From Riemerella anatipestifer ATCC 11845 = DSM 15868 (lineage in GTDB: Bacteria > Bacteroidota > Bacteroidia > Flavobacteriales > Weeksellaceae), in NCBI RefSeq assembly GCF_000252855.1, contig NC_017045.1, positions 1,984,001 through 2,048,000 on the forward strand: DNA of 64,000 nt, read 5' to 3'. Shown piece after piece: positions 51,262 to 61,084 of the stretch (positions are counted from its first letter, which is position 1; each line of letters begins with the position of its first letter). Made by a program: the position numbers and the translations under genes. The notes below the pieces were generated by a model. That model made no database searches. It was not told the DNA's origin and saw only the letters and a list, made by a program, of their open reading frames with translations.

Positions 51262-51630
51262 ATGAAAATAATAGGAGAAATTTTAACGGTTTTAGTAGCG
51301 GTAGAGCATCTTTACATTTTGTGGATGGAAATGTTTGCATGGGAAACAGCAGGTAAAAGAGTTTTTGGCAAAAGTCTACCGGAAGAATTATTTACACCCA
51401 CTAAAGGTTTAGCCGCCAATCAAGGGTTGTATAACGGGTTTTTAGTTGCAGGTTTGGTGTGGTCTTTTTTGATAGAAAACCCAGAGTGGAGCTTTAATGT
51501 AAGGGCTTTCTTTCTTGGTTGTGTTATTGTAGCGGGGATTTACGGAGGGCTTACAGCTAGTAAAAAAATCATTCTATTACAAGCAGTACCTGCAATGCTG
51601 GCGTTGTTGTTTTGTCTATTGGCTAGATAA
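51262..51630 (+). CDS. DUF1304 family membrane protein
   Basis: A 122-residue protein with four hydrophobic helices, matching DUF1304 (VEHLYILWMEMFAWETAGKRVFG, LAANQGLYNGFLVAGLVWSF, CVIVAGIYGGLTASKKIILLQAVPAMLALLFCLLA). The family has conserved His, Glu and Asn residues in the membrane, but no established function. The -7 box TAAATTTG at 51231-51238 is 23 bases upstream. The MmcQ/YjbR gene follows after 5 bases. Confidence 0.88.
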   Translation: MKIIGEILTVLVAVEHLYILWMEMFAWETAGKRVFGKSLPEELFTPTKGLAANQGLYNGFLVAGLVWSFLIENPEWSFNVRAFFLGCVIVAGIYGGLTASKKIILLQAVPAMLALLFCLLAR

Positions 51631-51635
51631 AAGCT

Positions 51636-51989
51636 ATGGATATAGAAACTATAAGAGCCTATTGTTTAGAGAAGAAAGGCGTTACCGAAAGTTTTCCTTT
51701 TCATGACGAAACTTTGGTGTTTAAGGTTTCAGGAAAAGTATTTATGTTACTTTCTTTAGATAGAATTCCATTAGCATTTAATGTAAAGACCAATCCTGAA
51801 TGGAGCGAAGTGTTGAGAGAAAAATATCCTCAAATATACGGAGCCTACCATATGAACAAAAAACATTGGAACACGGTGGTGGTAGAAGGCTTACCAAAAT
51901 CATTATTATTGGAGTTGTTAGACCACTCTTACGATTTAGTTTTTAGCAAACTCACCAAAAAACAAAAAGAAGAAGTATTGAGCTTATAG
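51636..51989 (+). CDS. MmcQ/YjbR family DNA-binding-like protein
   Basis: A 117-residue protein of the MmcQ/YjbR (CyaY-like fold) family. It has IRAYCLEKKGVTESFPFHDETLVFKVSGKVFMLL, the NPEWSEVLREKYPQI segment and the HMNKKHWNTVVVEG core. Some members bind DNA weakly; the role is not known. It shares the DUF1304 transcript and is convergent with ribF, 3 bases apart. Confidence 0.9.
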   Translation: MDIETIRAYCLEKKGVTESFPFHDETLVFKVSGKVFMLLSLDRIPLAFNVKTNPEWSEVLREKYPQIYGAYHMNKKHWNTVVVEGLPKSLLLELLDHSYDLVFSKLTKKQKEEVLSL

Positions 51990-51992
51990 CTT

Positions 51993-52913
51993 TTAGAACT
52001 CAAAACTTTCGGTTAGGGCTTTATCTTCGTCAAGTTTTTTGATAAGAGCTTCTAGTCCGTCAAACTTAATTTCTTCATGTAGGAAATCTCTAAATTTGAT
52101 GGTGATGTCTTGGTCGTAAATATCTTTATTAAAGTCTAGAATATACACTTCAATAGATAATTCTGTGCCTGATACTGTGGGATTAGTACCTACGCTTAGC
52201 ATTCCCTTATAGAATAGATTGTCTATCCAAACTTCTACAATATAAGCCCCTTTTTTAGGTAATAATTTAATATTATCAATACTGATATTAGCGGTAGGAT
52301 AGCCAATGGTTCTCCCTATTTTTTTACCGTGTATCACCTTGCCACTTAGTGGGTAATGGTAGCCCAGCATATCATTAGCACTTTTAAAATCACCACTGGT
52401 AATTGCATTCCTAATTTTAGTAGAACTGATGTTTTGATTTTCTAGCTGTATGGCATCTAATTGCTGAACTTCAAAATCAAACTCGGTTGCCATTTTTTGG
52501 AGCAGATTAAAATCTCCTTTTTTATCCTTTCCAAAACGGTGGTCATAACCTATAATAAGATGTTTTACGTTAAGTTTATCTACTAATATTTTCTTTACAA
52601 AATCATCTGCGGAGAGGTTTCTAAAATCTTCGTCAAAGTTTTGTAAAAAAAGGAAATCCACACCTAAATTTTCTATTAAAGAGGTCTTTTCGGCTAAAGT
52701 ATTTAGAAGTTTTAAATTTTCATTAGGATTAAATATAGTTCTAGGATGGGGCCAAAAAGTCAGTAGTCCAGAACTGAGTTTTTTCTCGTCTGATATTTTC
52801 TTTAAATTTTTGATAATGCTTTGATGTCCAAGATGAACACCATCAAACATTCCTATTGAAAGAGCAGTGGGAGAGGTATTTTTATATTCAGATATGGAAC
52901 TTATAACTTTCAT
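51993..52913 (-). CDS. ribF: Bifunctional riboflavin kinase/FAD synthetase
   Basis: RibF makes FMN and then FAD. The 306 residues have the N-terminal FAD synthetase domain with GMFDGVHLGHQSII and VGYDHRFGKDKKGD-type signature (LIIGYDHRFGKDKKGDF), then the SSTKIRNAI linker. The C-terminal riboflavin kinase domain (~residues 185-306) has GRTIGYPTANI and KGMLSVGTNPTVSG. It supplies the FAD that ApbE would use in the iron operon, although the two are not linked here. Confidence 0.96.
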   Translation of the reverse strand: MKVISSISEYKNTSPTALSIGMFDGVHLGHQSIIKNLKKISDEKKLSSGLLTFWPHPRTIFNPNENLKLLNTLAEKTSLIENLGVDFLFLQNFDEDFRNLSADDFVKKILVDKLNVKHLIIGYDHRFGKDKKGDFNLLQKMATEFDFEVQQLDAIQLENQNISSTKIRNAITSGDFKSANDMLGYHYPLSGKVIHGKKIGRTIGYPTANISIDNIKLLPKKGAYIVEVWIDNLFYKGMLSVGTNPTVSGTELSIEVYILDFNKDIYDQDITIKFRDFLHEEIKFDGLEALIKKLDEDKALTESFEF

Positions 52914-53002
52914 AAAATGGGTTTGTTGGAATTATTTTAGAACAATAAAATCTTTCCAAATACTTGTTTTGCAAATATGATAAAAATCTTTTTTTTAAGC
53001 AA

Positions 53003-54562
<1,560 letters not shown>

Positions 54563-54635
54563 TTCAGATTTTAAGTGTTGAGTTTTAGAGGTTATTCTAA
54601 AACTCAACATTTAAAATTTTAAACTGTCATTTAAG

Positions 54636-54917
54636 ATGAATATAAAAATATTAACACCAGAATATGTAGCTTTTGAGGGAGAGGTAGAGTCTGTGCTACT
54701 TCCAGGGAAGAATGGAGAGTTTCATATTATGAAAAATCACGCAGCTATTGTATCGTCTTTAGTTGGGGGGAAAGTAAAACTTTACCTTGATAAAGTATCA
54801 GCAGATTATGCGAAGTATTTTTCTAAAGAAGATGGTAAAGACTCTATTTATTCGCTTCCGATAAAGAGTGGCGTTATAGAATTTAGTAAAGATAAAGGAA
54901 TTATCCTTTGCGAATAA
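54636..54917 (+). CDS. atpC: F1Fo ATP synthase subunit epsilon, short form
   Basis: A 93-residue epsilon subunit consisting only of the N-terminal beta-sandwich (IKILTPEYVAFEGEVESVLLPGKNGEFHIMKNHAAIVSSLVGGKVKLYL, SGVIEFSKDKGIILCE). The C-terminal helical hairpin that inhibits ATP hydrolysis in E. coli (about 40 further residues) is absent, so regulation by epsilon must differ. It follows atpD after 73 bases, on the same transcript, and ends before a bidirectional terminator. Confidence 0.93.
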   Translation: MNIKILTPEYVAFEGEVESVLLPGKNGEFHIMKNHAAIVSSLVGGKVKLYLDKVSADYAKYFSKEDGKDSIYSLPIKSGVIEFSKDKGIILCE

Positions 54918-54948
54918 GAAAGTTAGTTTGTTATTGATTTAATGATAC

Positions 54949-54984
54949 AAAAAAGGCTATTTCAGAGATGAGATAGCCTTTTTT
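54949..54984. terminator. Bidirectional terminator between atpC and ndk
   Basis: AAAAAAGGCTAT pairs with ATAGCCTTTTTT around a 12-base loop. A-run and T-run flanks allow termination of atpDC on plus and ndk on minus. Confidence 0.88.
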
Positions 54985-55005
54985 ATGATATTGTTTTTAT
55001 TCTTC

Positions 55006-55425
55006 TTAGAAAATTTCTCTTCCAGAGAAGTGGAATGCTGATTCTATCTGTGCGTTTTCGTCAGAGTCAGAACCGTGTACTGCATTTTCTCCTACACTTC
55101 TAGCGAACATCTTTCTTATAGTTCCTTCAGCTGCTTCAGCAGGGTTTGTAGCACCAATTAGTTTTCTGAAATCTTCAACTGCATTTTCTTTTTCTAAAAC
55201 AGCTGCTACAATAGGTCCTGAAGACATAAACTCTACTAACTCTCCGTAGAAAGGTCTTTCAGCATGAACTTCATAAAACTTCTTAGCATCAGCTACTGTA
55301 AGTTGAGTAAGTTTCATTGCTTTAATTTTAAATCCTGCTTCAGCTATTTTCCCTAGTATAGCTCCTATGTGTCCATCTGCTACTGCATCTGGTTTAATCA
55401 TTGTAAAAGTAATGTTTCCTGACAT
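55006..55425 (-). CDS. ndk: Nucleoside diphosphate kinase
   Basis: Ndk equilibrates nucleoside di- and triphosphates. The 139-residue protein has [44 protein letters not shown] and the active-site His in [14 protein letters not shown] -7 box (TATTTTTG on minus) lies at 55447-55454, 22 bases before the start. Confidence 0.97.
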   Translation of the reverse strand: MSGNITFTMIKPDAVADGHIGAILGKIAEAGFKIKAMKLTQLTVADAKKFYEVHAERPFYGELVEFMSSGPIVAAVLEKENAVEDFRKLIGATNPAEAAEGTIRKMFARSVGENAVHGSDSDENAQIESAFHFSGREIF

Positions 55426-55554
55426 TTTATTTTAATTTTAACCGTACAAAAATACGAACTTATTTCTAGTTTTAAAACTTTTTTTGGCACAGCTTTTGAT
55501 ATAATAATAACGATTCTCATGTTTAATTTGAGTTTTCATGGTTATTAGTTTTTA

Positions 55555-55586
55555 CCCTGATGCTTTCTAAAGTGTCAGGGTTTTTT
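55555..55586 (+). terminator. Orphan intrinsic terminator upstream of ndk
   Basis: CCCTGA-tg-CTT pairs with AAG-tg-TCAGGG and is followed by T6 on the plus strand. Both neighbouring genes (ndk, ilvE) are on minus, so no known plus-strand transcript needs it. It could end a small RNA starting near 55535 (one-mismatch -7 box TTAATTTG at 55523-55530), or block antisense transcription into ilvE. Confidence 0.6.
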
Positions 55587-55643
55587 ATTTCAATTTAAAG
55601 AGATGAACTTGAGAATTTGTGTACTTTTTTAGTTATCGTAAAA

Positions 55644-55675
55644 AAAGAGAAGACTATTCTGTTAGTCTTCTCTTT
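55644..55675 (-). terminator. Intrinsic terminator of ilvE
   Basis: AGAGAAGACTA pairs with TAGTCTTCTCT around a 6-base loop. Read on minus it is followed by a T-run. It begins 25 bases after the ilvE stop. Confidence 0.85.
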
Positions 55676-55699
55676 CTTATAACTTATATTTAGATGTTA

Positions 55700-56773
55700 T
55701 TATAAAGTATCTACAAATCCTTTCTCTACTTTATATCTCCATCCAAATGGGTCTTCGCTTGTATTAGTTTGAATGCTTACTAACTGGTTTTTAAGTTTTA
55801 TTGCAAAACTTTCTTCCTCGCTTAGTTGAGGTAGAACCATTTTGTCATCTTTGTACCCTAACGCTTGGAATACACTTAAAACTACTGCTGTCCCAACCCC
55901 CCAAACTTCTTTTAAGGTACCTTCTTTGTGTGCTTCAATTACTTTCTTTACGCTAACGGGTTCTACTTTTACCTCTATATTATTATGTTTAGCTAGTTGT
56001 ATAAAACTATCTCTAGTTACACCGTCTAATATTTTATCAGATGTAGGAGGTGTGTAAATAGTGTCTCCTATTCTTACAAATACATTCATAGTGCCACTTT
56101 CTTCAAAATACTCGTGAGAAGCGTCATCTGTCCAAATAATCTGCTCATAACCTTCCTCATTAGCTAATTTAGTTGGATAGAAAGAAGCAGCATAGTTTCC
56201 AGCTGCTTTAGCTGAACCGACTCCACCACTAGCAGCACGAGAGTAATAGTCTGCGATTTTTACAGAAACAGGTTCTGTATAGTAAGATTTTGCTGGTGCT
56301 GCCACTATAGCAAACATATATTTGTCGGCGATTCTTGCTTTAAGAGCTTCTTCTGTAGCAAATAATAAAGGACGAATATATAAAGAAGAGTTTTCGCCGT
56401 AAGGAATCCAATCTCTGTCGATATCCATTAGAGCTTTTAATCCATTCATGAAAACTTCTTCAGGAAGTTCAGGTATTGCTAGTCTTTTTGCAGATTTGTT
56501 AATTCTTGCAAAGTTTTTCTCTGGACGGAATAAGTAAACCTCTCCATCTTTATCCTTATAAGCCTTCATACCTTCAAAACAAGCCTGTCCATAGTTAACC
56601 CCCATCATAGCAGGAGTAAATGGTAAGGGGCCATAAGGCATAAGTTTAGGTTCTCCCCACTTTCCATTTTCATATTCACATATTACCATATGGTCTATAA
56701 AGGTATTCCCGAAAGAAAAATTTTCTGGATTGAAACTATCAATTCTAGGATTTTCTGATTTTTGAATTATCAT
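55700..56773 (-). CDS. ilvE: Branched-chain amino acid aminotransferase
   Basis: IlvE is a PLP class IV aminotransferase for Leu, Ile and Val. The 357 residues match the longer IlvE form (FGNTFIDHMVICEYENGKW, GVNYGQACFEGMKAYKD, LYIRPLLFAT). The PLP Lys is in GVGSAKAAGNYAAS, followed by EESGTMNVFV, LDGVTRDSFIQLA and VWGVGTAVVLS. It is single on minus. Its promoter is interleaved with that of mnmD. Confidence 0.96.
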   Translation of the reverse strand: MIIQKSENPRIDSFNPENFSFGNTFIDHMVICEYENGKWGEPKLMPYGPLPFTPAMMGVNYGQACFEGMKAYKDKDGEVYLFRPEKNFARINKSAKRLAIPELPEEVFMNGLKALMDIDRDWIPYGENSSLYIRPLLFATEEALKARIADKYMFAIVAAPAKSYYTEPVSVKIADYYSRAASGGVGSAKAAGNYAASFYPTKLANEEGYEQIIWTDDASHEYFEESGTMNVFVRIGDTIYTPPTSDKILDGVTRDSFIQLAKHNNIEVKVEPVSVKKVIEAHKEGTLKEVWGVGTAVVLSVFQALGYKDDKMVLPQLSEEESFAIKLKNQLVSIQTNTSEDPFGWRYKVEKGFVDTL

Positions 56774-56798
56774 TTTTGAAAAATTTACTCGTTGTTCA

Positions 56799-56829
56799 CA
56801 AAGATAATATAATTTTTGGAATATCCAAA
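56799..56829 (-). promoter_or_regulatory. Promoter of ilvE
   Basis: On minus: TTTG at 56826-56829, a 19-bp spacer and TATCTTTG at 56799-56806. All positions match the Bacteroidota consensus. Its -33 box lies inside the spacer of the opposing mnmD promoter. Confidence 0.78.
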
Positions 56830-56845
56830 TTTTGGTTTATTTTTG
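56815..56845 (+). promoter_or_regulatory. Promoter of mnmD
   Basis: On plus: TTTG at 56815-56818, a 19-bp spacer and TATTTTTG at 56838-56845. The ATG at 56858 follows 12 bases later. Its -33 box falls in the spacer of the ilvE promoter, so the two polymerases probably cannot bind at once. Confidence 0.78.
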
Positions 56846-56857
56846 AAAAAAAATAGA

Positions 56858-57532
56858 ATGAAAAGAGAGGTTAAATTAACAGCAGATGGTTCTAAAACCT
56901 TGTTTATAAATGACTTAAATGAGGGATATCATTCTCATCATGGAGCTCTTCAAGAAGCAAGGCATGTATTTATTAAAAATGGGTTAGATAGAGTTAATGA
57001 TTTGGAAATAAATATATTAGAGCTTGGTTTTGGGACGGGACTTAATGCTTTAGTAAGTATGGAAAAAATAAGGGCTTCTAATGATATAAAGAAAATAAAT
57101 TATTTTACCCTAGAGAAGTATCCGGTGAGTTTAGAAGAAGTCAAGGAACTATCTTTTCATAATTTATTTAATCTTCCTAATATAGATGTTATCAATACAA
57201 CTTTACACGAATGTGAATGGGAGCAACCTTGTGAGATATTGCCTAATTTTAATATCACAAAAATTAATACAGATTTTTACGAATTAAAAAACATTGAGTT
57301 ACCAAAGATAGATTTGGTATACTTCGATTGTTTCGGAGCTAGAGTTCAGCCAGATTTGTGGGAGCTACCTCTTATGGAAATGGTGGCAGAGAAAATGAAA
57401 GTAGGAGGTTTGTTAACTACGTACTCTTCTAAAGGGAGTTTTCAGAGGGTGTTAAAATCGCTTAATTTTAAAGTGGAGAAATTAGAAGGTCCTAAAGGAA
57501 AGAGAGAAATGATAAACGCATGGAAAATGTAG
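56858..57532 (+). CDS. mnmD: tRNA 5-methylaminomethyl-2-thiouridine methyltransferase MnmD
   Basis: MnmD adds the last methyl group of mnm5s2U34 in tRNA wobble positions. The 224-residue protein is the stand-alone methyltransferase (DUF752), without the MnmC FAD domain: DGSKTLFINDLNEGYHSHHGALQEARHVF, SAM loop LELGFGTGLNAL, FTLEKYP, LVYFDCFGARVQPDLWE and YSSKGSFQRVLKS. The frame can be extended to a TTG at 56816, but the promoter lies there, so ATG 56858 is used. Confidence 0.93.
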   Translation: MKREVKLTADGSKTLFINDLNEGYHSHHGALQEARHVFIKNGLDRVNDLEINILELGFGTGLNALVSMEKIRASNDIKKINYFTLEKYPVSLEEVKELSFHNLFNLPNIDVINTTLHECEWEQPCEILPNFNITKINTDFYELKNIELPKIDLVYFDCFGARVQPDLWELPLMEMVAEKMKVGGLLTTYSSKGSFQRVLKSLNFKVEKLEGPKGKREMINAWKM

Positions 57533-57561
57533 CTCTTCTTAAGCTATAAATTTTCTGATGT

Positions 57562-57591
57562 TTTGTATTTTCTGAAAAAGTTGTATATTTG
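57562..57591 (+). promoter_or_regulatory. Promoter of the SRP RNA gene
   Basis: TTTG (57562-57565), an 18-bp spacer and TATATTTG (57584-57591) place the transcript start about five bases later, at the GG that opens the RNA. Confidence 0.75.
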
Positions 57592-57595
57592 CAAC

Positions 57596-57688
57596 GGCAA
57601 GTCCTAAACAACCAGCTCCTGAAAATCCTCCAGGGTGGGAACGCAGCAAAGGTAATCGGTTGTAGCGGTGTGATTTAGGTAGCTTGCC
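57596..57688 (+). ncRNA. ffs: Signal recognition particle RNA, small bacterial (4.5S) type
   Basis: This 93-nt RNA starts with GGCAAG, pairing with CTTGCC at its 3' end, and has a second helix CCTAAA/TTTAGG. The conserved domain IV apical region for Ffh binding is present: the GGTGGGAACGCAGCA segment (about 57635-57649), containing the GGGAA loop and the asymmetric GCAGCA side. A T7 tract follows directly as terminator. The tetraloop region is the GGGA-type variant seen in Bacteroidota. The promoter just upstream is near-consensus. Confidence 0.92.
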
Positions 57689-57707
57689 ATTTTTTTATTC
57701 AGTCAAG

Positions 57708-58349
57708 TTACCATTTAATTTCCTCCTTATTTTTTGATAGAAGATAATTGTTTATCTTGGAGAAAGGTTTGCTACCTAGAAAGCCTCTGTGAGCTGATAG
57801 GGGAGAAGGGTGAGCCGTTTTTATAATGTAATGCTTATGTGCGTCTATAAACTGAGCTTTTTTTTGTGCAAAAGAACCCCAAAGCACAAAAACAATATTT
57901 TCTTTTTTATCTGATATTTCTTTAATGATGAAATCTGTAAATGTTTCCCAACCTAAATCTTTATGAGAGTTTGCTTCGTGAGCTTTTACGGTAAGAGTAG
58001 CATTTAGTAGAAGTACGCCTTGCTTTGCCCAAGAGTCTAGCTTGTTGCTGGTTTTAATTATACCTAAATCGTCTTGCAACTCTTTGAAAATATTTCTTAG
58101 TGATGGTGGTGCAGGTACTTGGTCTGATACAGAAAAACATAATCCGTTAGCTTGAAAATCATTATGATAAGGGTCTTGCCCTAAAATTACGACTTTCACT
58201 TCTTCAAAAGGAGTAAGCTCAATAGCTCTAAATATTTGTTCTTTGGGAGGAAAGCATTTATACTGGTGATACTCCTGTTTTACTTTTTGCCATAAATTTT
58301 TAAAGTAAGAGGAATTTTTTATAGGTGCTAATACTTCAGTCCAAGTCAT
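57708..58349 (-). CDS. ung: Uracil-DNA glycosylase
   Basis: Ung removes uracil from DNA. The 213-residue family 1 enzyme has the water-activating loop GQDPYHNDFQANGLCFSV (catalytic Asp), the Pro-rich VPAPPSLRNIFKEL, LLLNATLTV with the uracil-binding Asn, and the DNA-intercalating loop HPSPLSAHRGFLGSKPF. The stop lies 20 bases from the end of the convergent SRP RNA. The methyltransferase gene ends 10 bases upstream. Confidence 0.97.
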   Translation of the reverse strand: MTWTEVLAPIKNSSYFKNLWQKVKQEYHQYKCFPPKEQIFRAIELTPFEEVKVVILGQDPYHNDFQANGLCFSVSDQVPAPPSLRNIFKELQDDLGIIKTSNKLDSWAKQGVLLLNATLTVKAHEANSHKDLGWETFTDFIIKEISDKKENIVFVLWGSFAQKKAQFIDAHKHYIIKTAHPSPLSAHRGFLGSKPFSKINNYLLSKNKEEIKW

Positions 58350-58359
58350 ATTCTATTTT

Positions 58360-58845
58360 TTAGGAAACTATTTTTGAAAGTAAAATGCCAGTAGCAATAG
58401 CTACATTTAGTGAAGTGTTTTTTCCGTACATATTGATGTGTAGATGATTGGTGCATTTTTCAAGAGCTTTGTTAGAAACCCCATCTTTTTCGTTACCGCA
58501 TACGATGACACAAGGGAAATGATATTCAAAAGTCGTATAATCTACACTTTTATTGGTTTTTTCTAATGCGTAAAAGTGAGTGTTTTTTTCAAAATGATTG
58601 ATGGCCTCTTCCCAACTATTTACAAAAATGATATTGAGATTATTTTCGGCACTTCTTGTGGTTCGTTTTATTCTAGGGGAAAGTTGGCGGAAATTATCAG
58701 AAAGTATCACAACTTTTTGTACTCCCATAGCTTCGGCTGTTCTAAGGATAAGCCCTATATTTTCTGGAGATTGTAGGTGTTCCAAGATAAGGCTTATCTC
58801 TTTGTTGTGTTTTGAGTTGATGATTTCGTGGTGTTCTAACTGCAT
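58360..58845 (-). CDS. TrmH/SpoU family RNA 2'-O-methyltransferase
   Basis: A 161-residue SPOUT-class methyltransferase consisting of the catalytic domain only. Motif 1 is ILEHLQSPENIGLILRTAEAMGV with its Asn and Arg, motif 2 is CVIVCGNEKDGVS, and motif 3 is HINMYGKNTSLNVAIATGILLSK with the deep trefoil knot. The target rRNA or tRNA nucleotide cannot be told. GTG at 58854 is a possible earlier start, but ATG 58845 (MQLEHHEI) is preferred. It lies between mpl and ung in a minus-strand run. Confidence 0.9.
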   Translation of the reverse strand: MQLEHHEIINSKHNKEISLILEHLQSPENIGLILRTAEAMGVQKVVILSDNFRQLSPRIKRTTRSAENNLNIIFVNSWEEAINHFEKNTHFYALEKTNKSVDYTTFEYHFPCVIVCGNEKDGVSNKALEKCTNHLHINMYGKNTSLNVAIATGILLSKIVS

Positions 58846-58860
58846 AAAACGCACAAAATA

Positions 58861-60198
58861 TTACTGAGTTAAATCTAATCCGCCAAAATTACCACTACTC
58901 ATCATAAGAAAAGCTCCTTGGGTTTTATCCAAACTTTGCCAATATTGGTGTAATTCTTCCGCATTGGTAAACACCTTTAGGTTAGGATTTTTAAATTTCT
59001 CCTTGATAAGTTCTGGAGAAATAATGTCCATTCTTTTTATTTTTAAAGCTTCCTCCGAGTAGAAAACTACCGCTTGGTCTAGTAAATCTAAGCTATGAGC
59101 ATATTGTTCTAAAAATTCTGGATTTAGAGAGGAATAGGTATGAAGTTCTAAGAAACCGTATTTAGTGGTATTAGAAAACTGCTCCGAAAACGCTTTTGTA
59201 GTCGCTTTTACCTTGCTAGGAGCGTGGGCAAAATCTTTGTAAAGAATACCATTGTCATTTCTTTCTACTTTTTCTAATCTTTTAGATGCGCCTTTAAAAC
59301 TCATAATAGCTTCATAAAAATCTTCCTCCATAATGCCTAATTGTTGGCAAATATGCCTAGCACCTTCCATATTCAGTAAATTATGAGCACCAAAAACAGA
59401 CAACGGAACTTCTCCCATTTCGGTATCTAGATAAACTTTTTGGTCTGTAATTTTATATTTTGGAGTTTTATAAGGGATTTTTCTGAAGTAATTTTCGGTA
59501 GCTTCTACTACTTTTACTACCTCTTCGTCTTCTTCATTGTACACCAATACGCCACCAGGAGTAATACTTGCTACAAATTTTCTAAATTGCTCTATGTAAT
59601 CATCAAAAGTTTTAAATACATTGATGTGATCCCACGCAATCCCAGAAATAAGAGCGATGTTAGGTTGGTACAAAAGAAACTTTGACCTTAAATCTATTGG
59701 TGAGGATAAATATTCATCTCCTTCTAGAATCATAAAGTCGTTAGCTTCTGTGGTTTTTACCATACAATCAAAACCTTCTAGTTGTGCTCCCACCATATAG
59801 TCTACCTCTTTTTGATGAAAATTGAGGACATGAAGAATCATCGATGTAATGGTAGTTTTACCATGTGAGCCACCAATTACAACACGGGTTTTATCTTTGC
59901 TTTGTTCGTATAAAAATTCAGGGTAAGAGAATATTTTAAGACCTAGTTCTTTGGCTTTGGCTAGTTCGGGATTATCGGCATGGGCGTGCATACCTAGTAT
60001 TATAGCATCTATATCTGATGTTATTTTTTCTGGAAACCAACCAAGATTTTCAGGGAGCAATCCTTTTTTTTCTAATCTTGATTTTGAAGGTTCAAAAATG
60101 GCGTCGTCTGAACCTGTTACTACATAACCTTTATCTTTAAGAGCGATGGCTAGGTTGTGCATAGCACTTCCGCCTATAGCAATGAAATGTGTTCTCAA
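58861..60198 (-). CDS. mpl: UDP-N-acetylmuramate:L-alanyl-gamma-D-glutamyl-meso-diaminopimelate ligase
   Basis: Mpl attaches recycled tripeptide to UDP-MurNAc. The 445-residue Mur ligase-type protein has THFIAIGGSAMHNLAIAL, the ATP loop GGSHGKTTITSMI, LEGDEYLSSPIDLRSKF (Mpl-specific acidic site), FGAHNLLNMEGA and DFAHAPSKVKAT. It has no close MurC-type Arg/His arrangement beyond the shared core. The frame opens at GTG 60219, but that codon abuts a -7 box (TACTTTTG on minus, 60219-60226). TTG 60198 gives the family-typical start (M)RTHFIAIGG and is used here. Confidence 0.92.
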   Translation of the reverse strand: MRTHFIAIGGSAMHNLAIALKDKGYVVTGSDDAIFEPSKSRLEKKGLLPENLGWFPEKITSDIDAIILGMHAHADNPELAKAKELGLKIFSYPEFLYEQSKDKTRVVIGGSHGKTTITSMILHVLNFHQKEVDYMVGAQLEGFDCMVKTTEANDFMILEGDEYLSSPIDLRSKFLLYQPNIALISGIAWDHINVFKTFDDYIEQFRKFVASITPGGVLVYNEEDEEVVKVVEATENYFRKIPYKTPKYKITDQKVYLDTEMGEVPLSVFGAHNLLNMEGARHICQQLGIMEEDFYEAIMSFKGASKRLEKVERNDNGILYKDFAHAPSKVKATTKAFSEQFSNTTKYGFLELHTYSSLNPEFLEQYAHSLDLLDQAVVFYSEEALKIKRMDIISPELIKEKFKNPNLKVFTNAEELHQYWQSLDKTQGAFLMMSSGNFGGLDLTQ

Positions 60199-60283
60199 TG
60201 TTAAAAAATTTATACTCACAAAAGTAAGAATTTTATATTGTTTTTAGTGCTATTTAATAGACTAGATATTTAAAGTAGATGAT

Positions 60284-60315
60284 AAAAAAAGAGGCTACCT
60301 TAAAAAGATAGCCTT
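60284..60315 (-). terminator. Intrinsic terminator of the DUF5522-DUF4136 genes
   Basis: Read on minus, AAGGCTA-t-CTT pairs with AAG-g-TAGCCT and is followed by T7. It begins just after the DUF4136 stop. Confidence 0.8.
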
Positions 60316-60323
60316 GTGAATTG

Positions 60324-60854
60324 TTATTTTTTTTGAGGAGGATAGTTCTTTAAAATTCCTTCTACAATTTGAGGTATTTGTTTTTGCTTAGACTTAGGAG
60401 CATCTACATTGATGCCACTCCCGATGCCCTGCCAAACCAATTTGTTAGTCTTGGCGTCTATAATGTCTATTACTAAAGTACCTGTGTTGTAGTTAGAAAC
60501 CCAAGTGCGGTTCATACCCCAACCCCAGCCCCAAGGACCTCCCCAACCCCACATACCATAAGGGTTGGTACTTTGTATATCTTCTACCTTTTTATGAGAA
60601 GCCTTTACATTGACTATTAAATCTGGGGTTTGGTTAGTACTAAGACCTTTAGCGTTGAATTGCTTTGCAATTTCATTAAGCACTCTGTCCTTGTCCAAAT
60701 CATTGATTTTTAAATCATCAGTTCGGAACATATAAGTTTTATACTGATTAAACTGAGCGGTTTCCGCATAGTCAGTTCTGATGTTAAAAGGACTACAAGA
60801 AGTGATACTTAGTGTAGTAGCGGCTGCTAGGATTAAAAAAACATATTTTTTCAT
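60324..60854 (-). CDS. DUF4136 family lipoprotein
   Basis: A 176-residue lipoprotein with lipobox ITSC (Cys20) and the DUF4136 domain: TDYAETAQFNQYKTYMF at the start, NEIAKQFNAKGLSTNQTPDLIVNVKA, and VIDIIDAKTNKLVWQGIGSG. A Gly/Trp-rich loop (YGMWGWGGPWGWGWGMNRTW) interrupts the middle; such loops are common in this family. Its role is unknown, probably on an outer-membrane face. It lies 4 bases after the DUF5522 gene. Confidence 0.9.
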   Translation of the reverse strand: MKKYVFLILAAATTLSITSCSPFNIRTDYAETAQFNQYKTYMFRTDDLKINDLDKDRVLNEIAKQFNAKGLSTNQTPDLIVNVKASHKKVEDIQSTNPYGMWGWGGPWGWGWGMNRTWVSNYNTGTLVIDIIDAKTNKLVWQGIGSGINVDAPKSKQKQIPQIVEGILKNYPPQKK

Positions 60855-60858
60855 TTTG

Positions 60859-61047
<189 letters not shown>

Positions 61048-61084
61048 TTAGAATTTATATCTTTGCTCTACTAATTTTATCCTA

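Noticed and set aside
55440-55540. An in-frame extension or a leader peptide upstream of ndk on minus
   Set aside because: The -7 box at 55447-55454 lies inside it, so the extension would not be transcribed from the ndk promoter, and the 34-residue alternative frame has no amino-acid bias typical of an attenuator.
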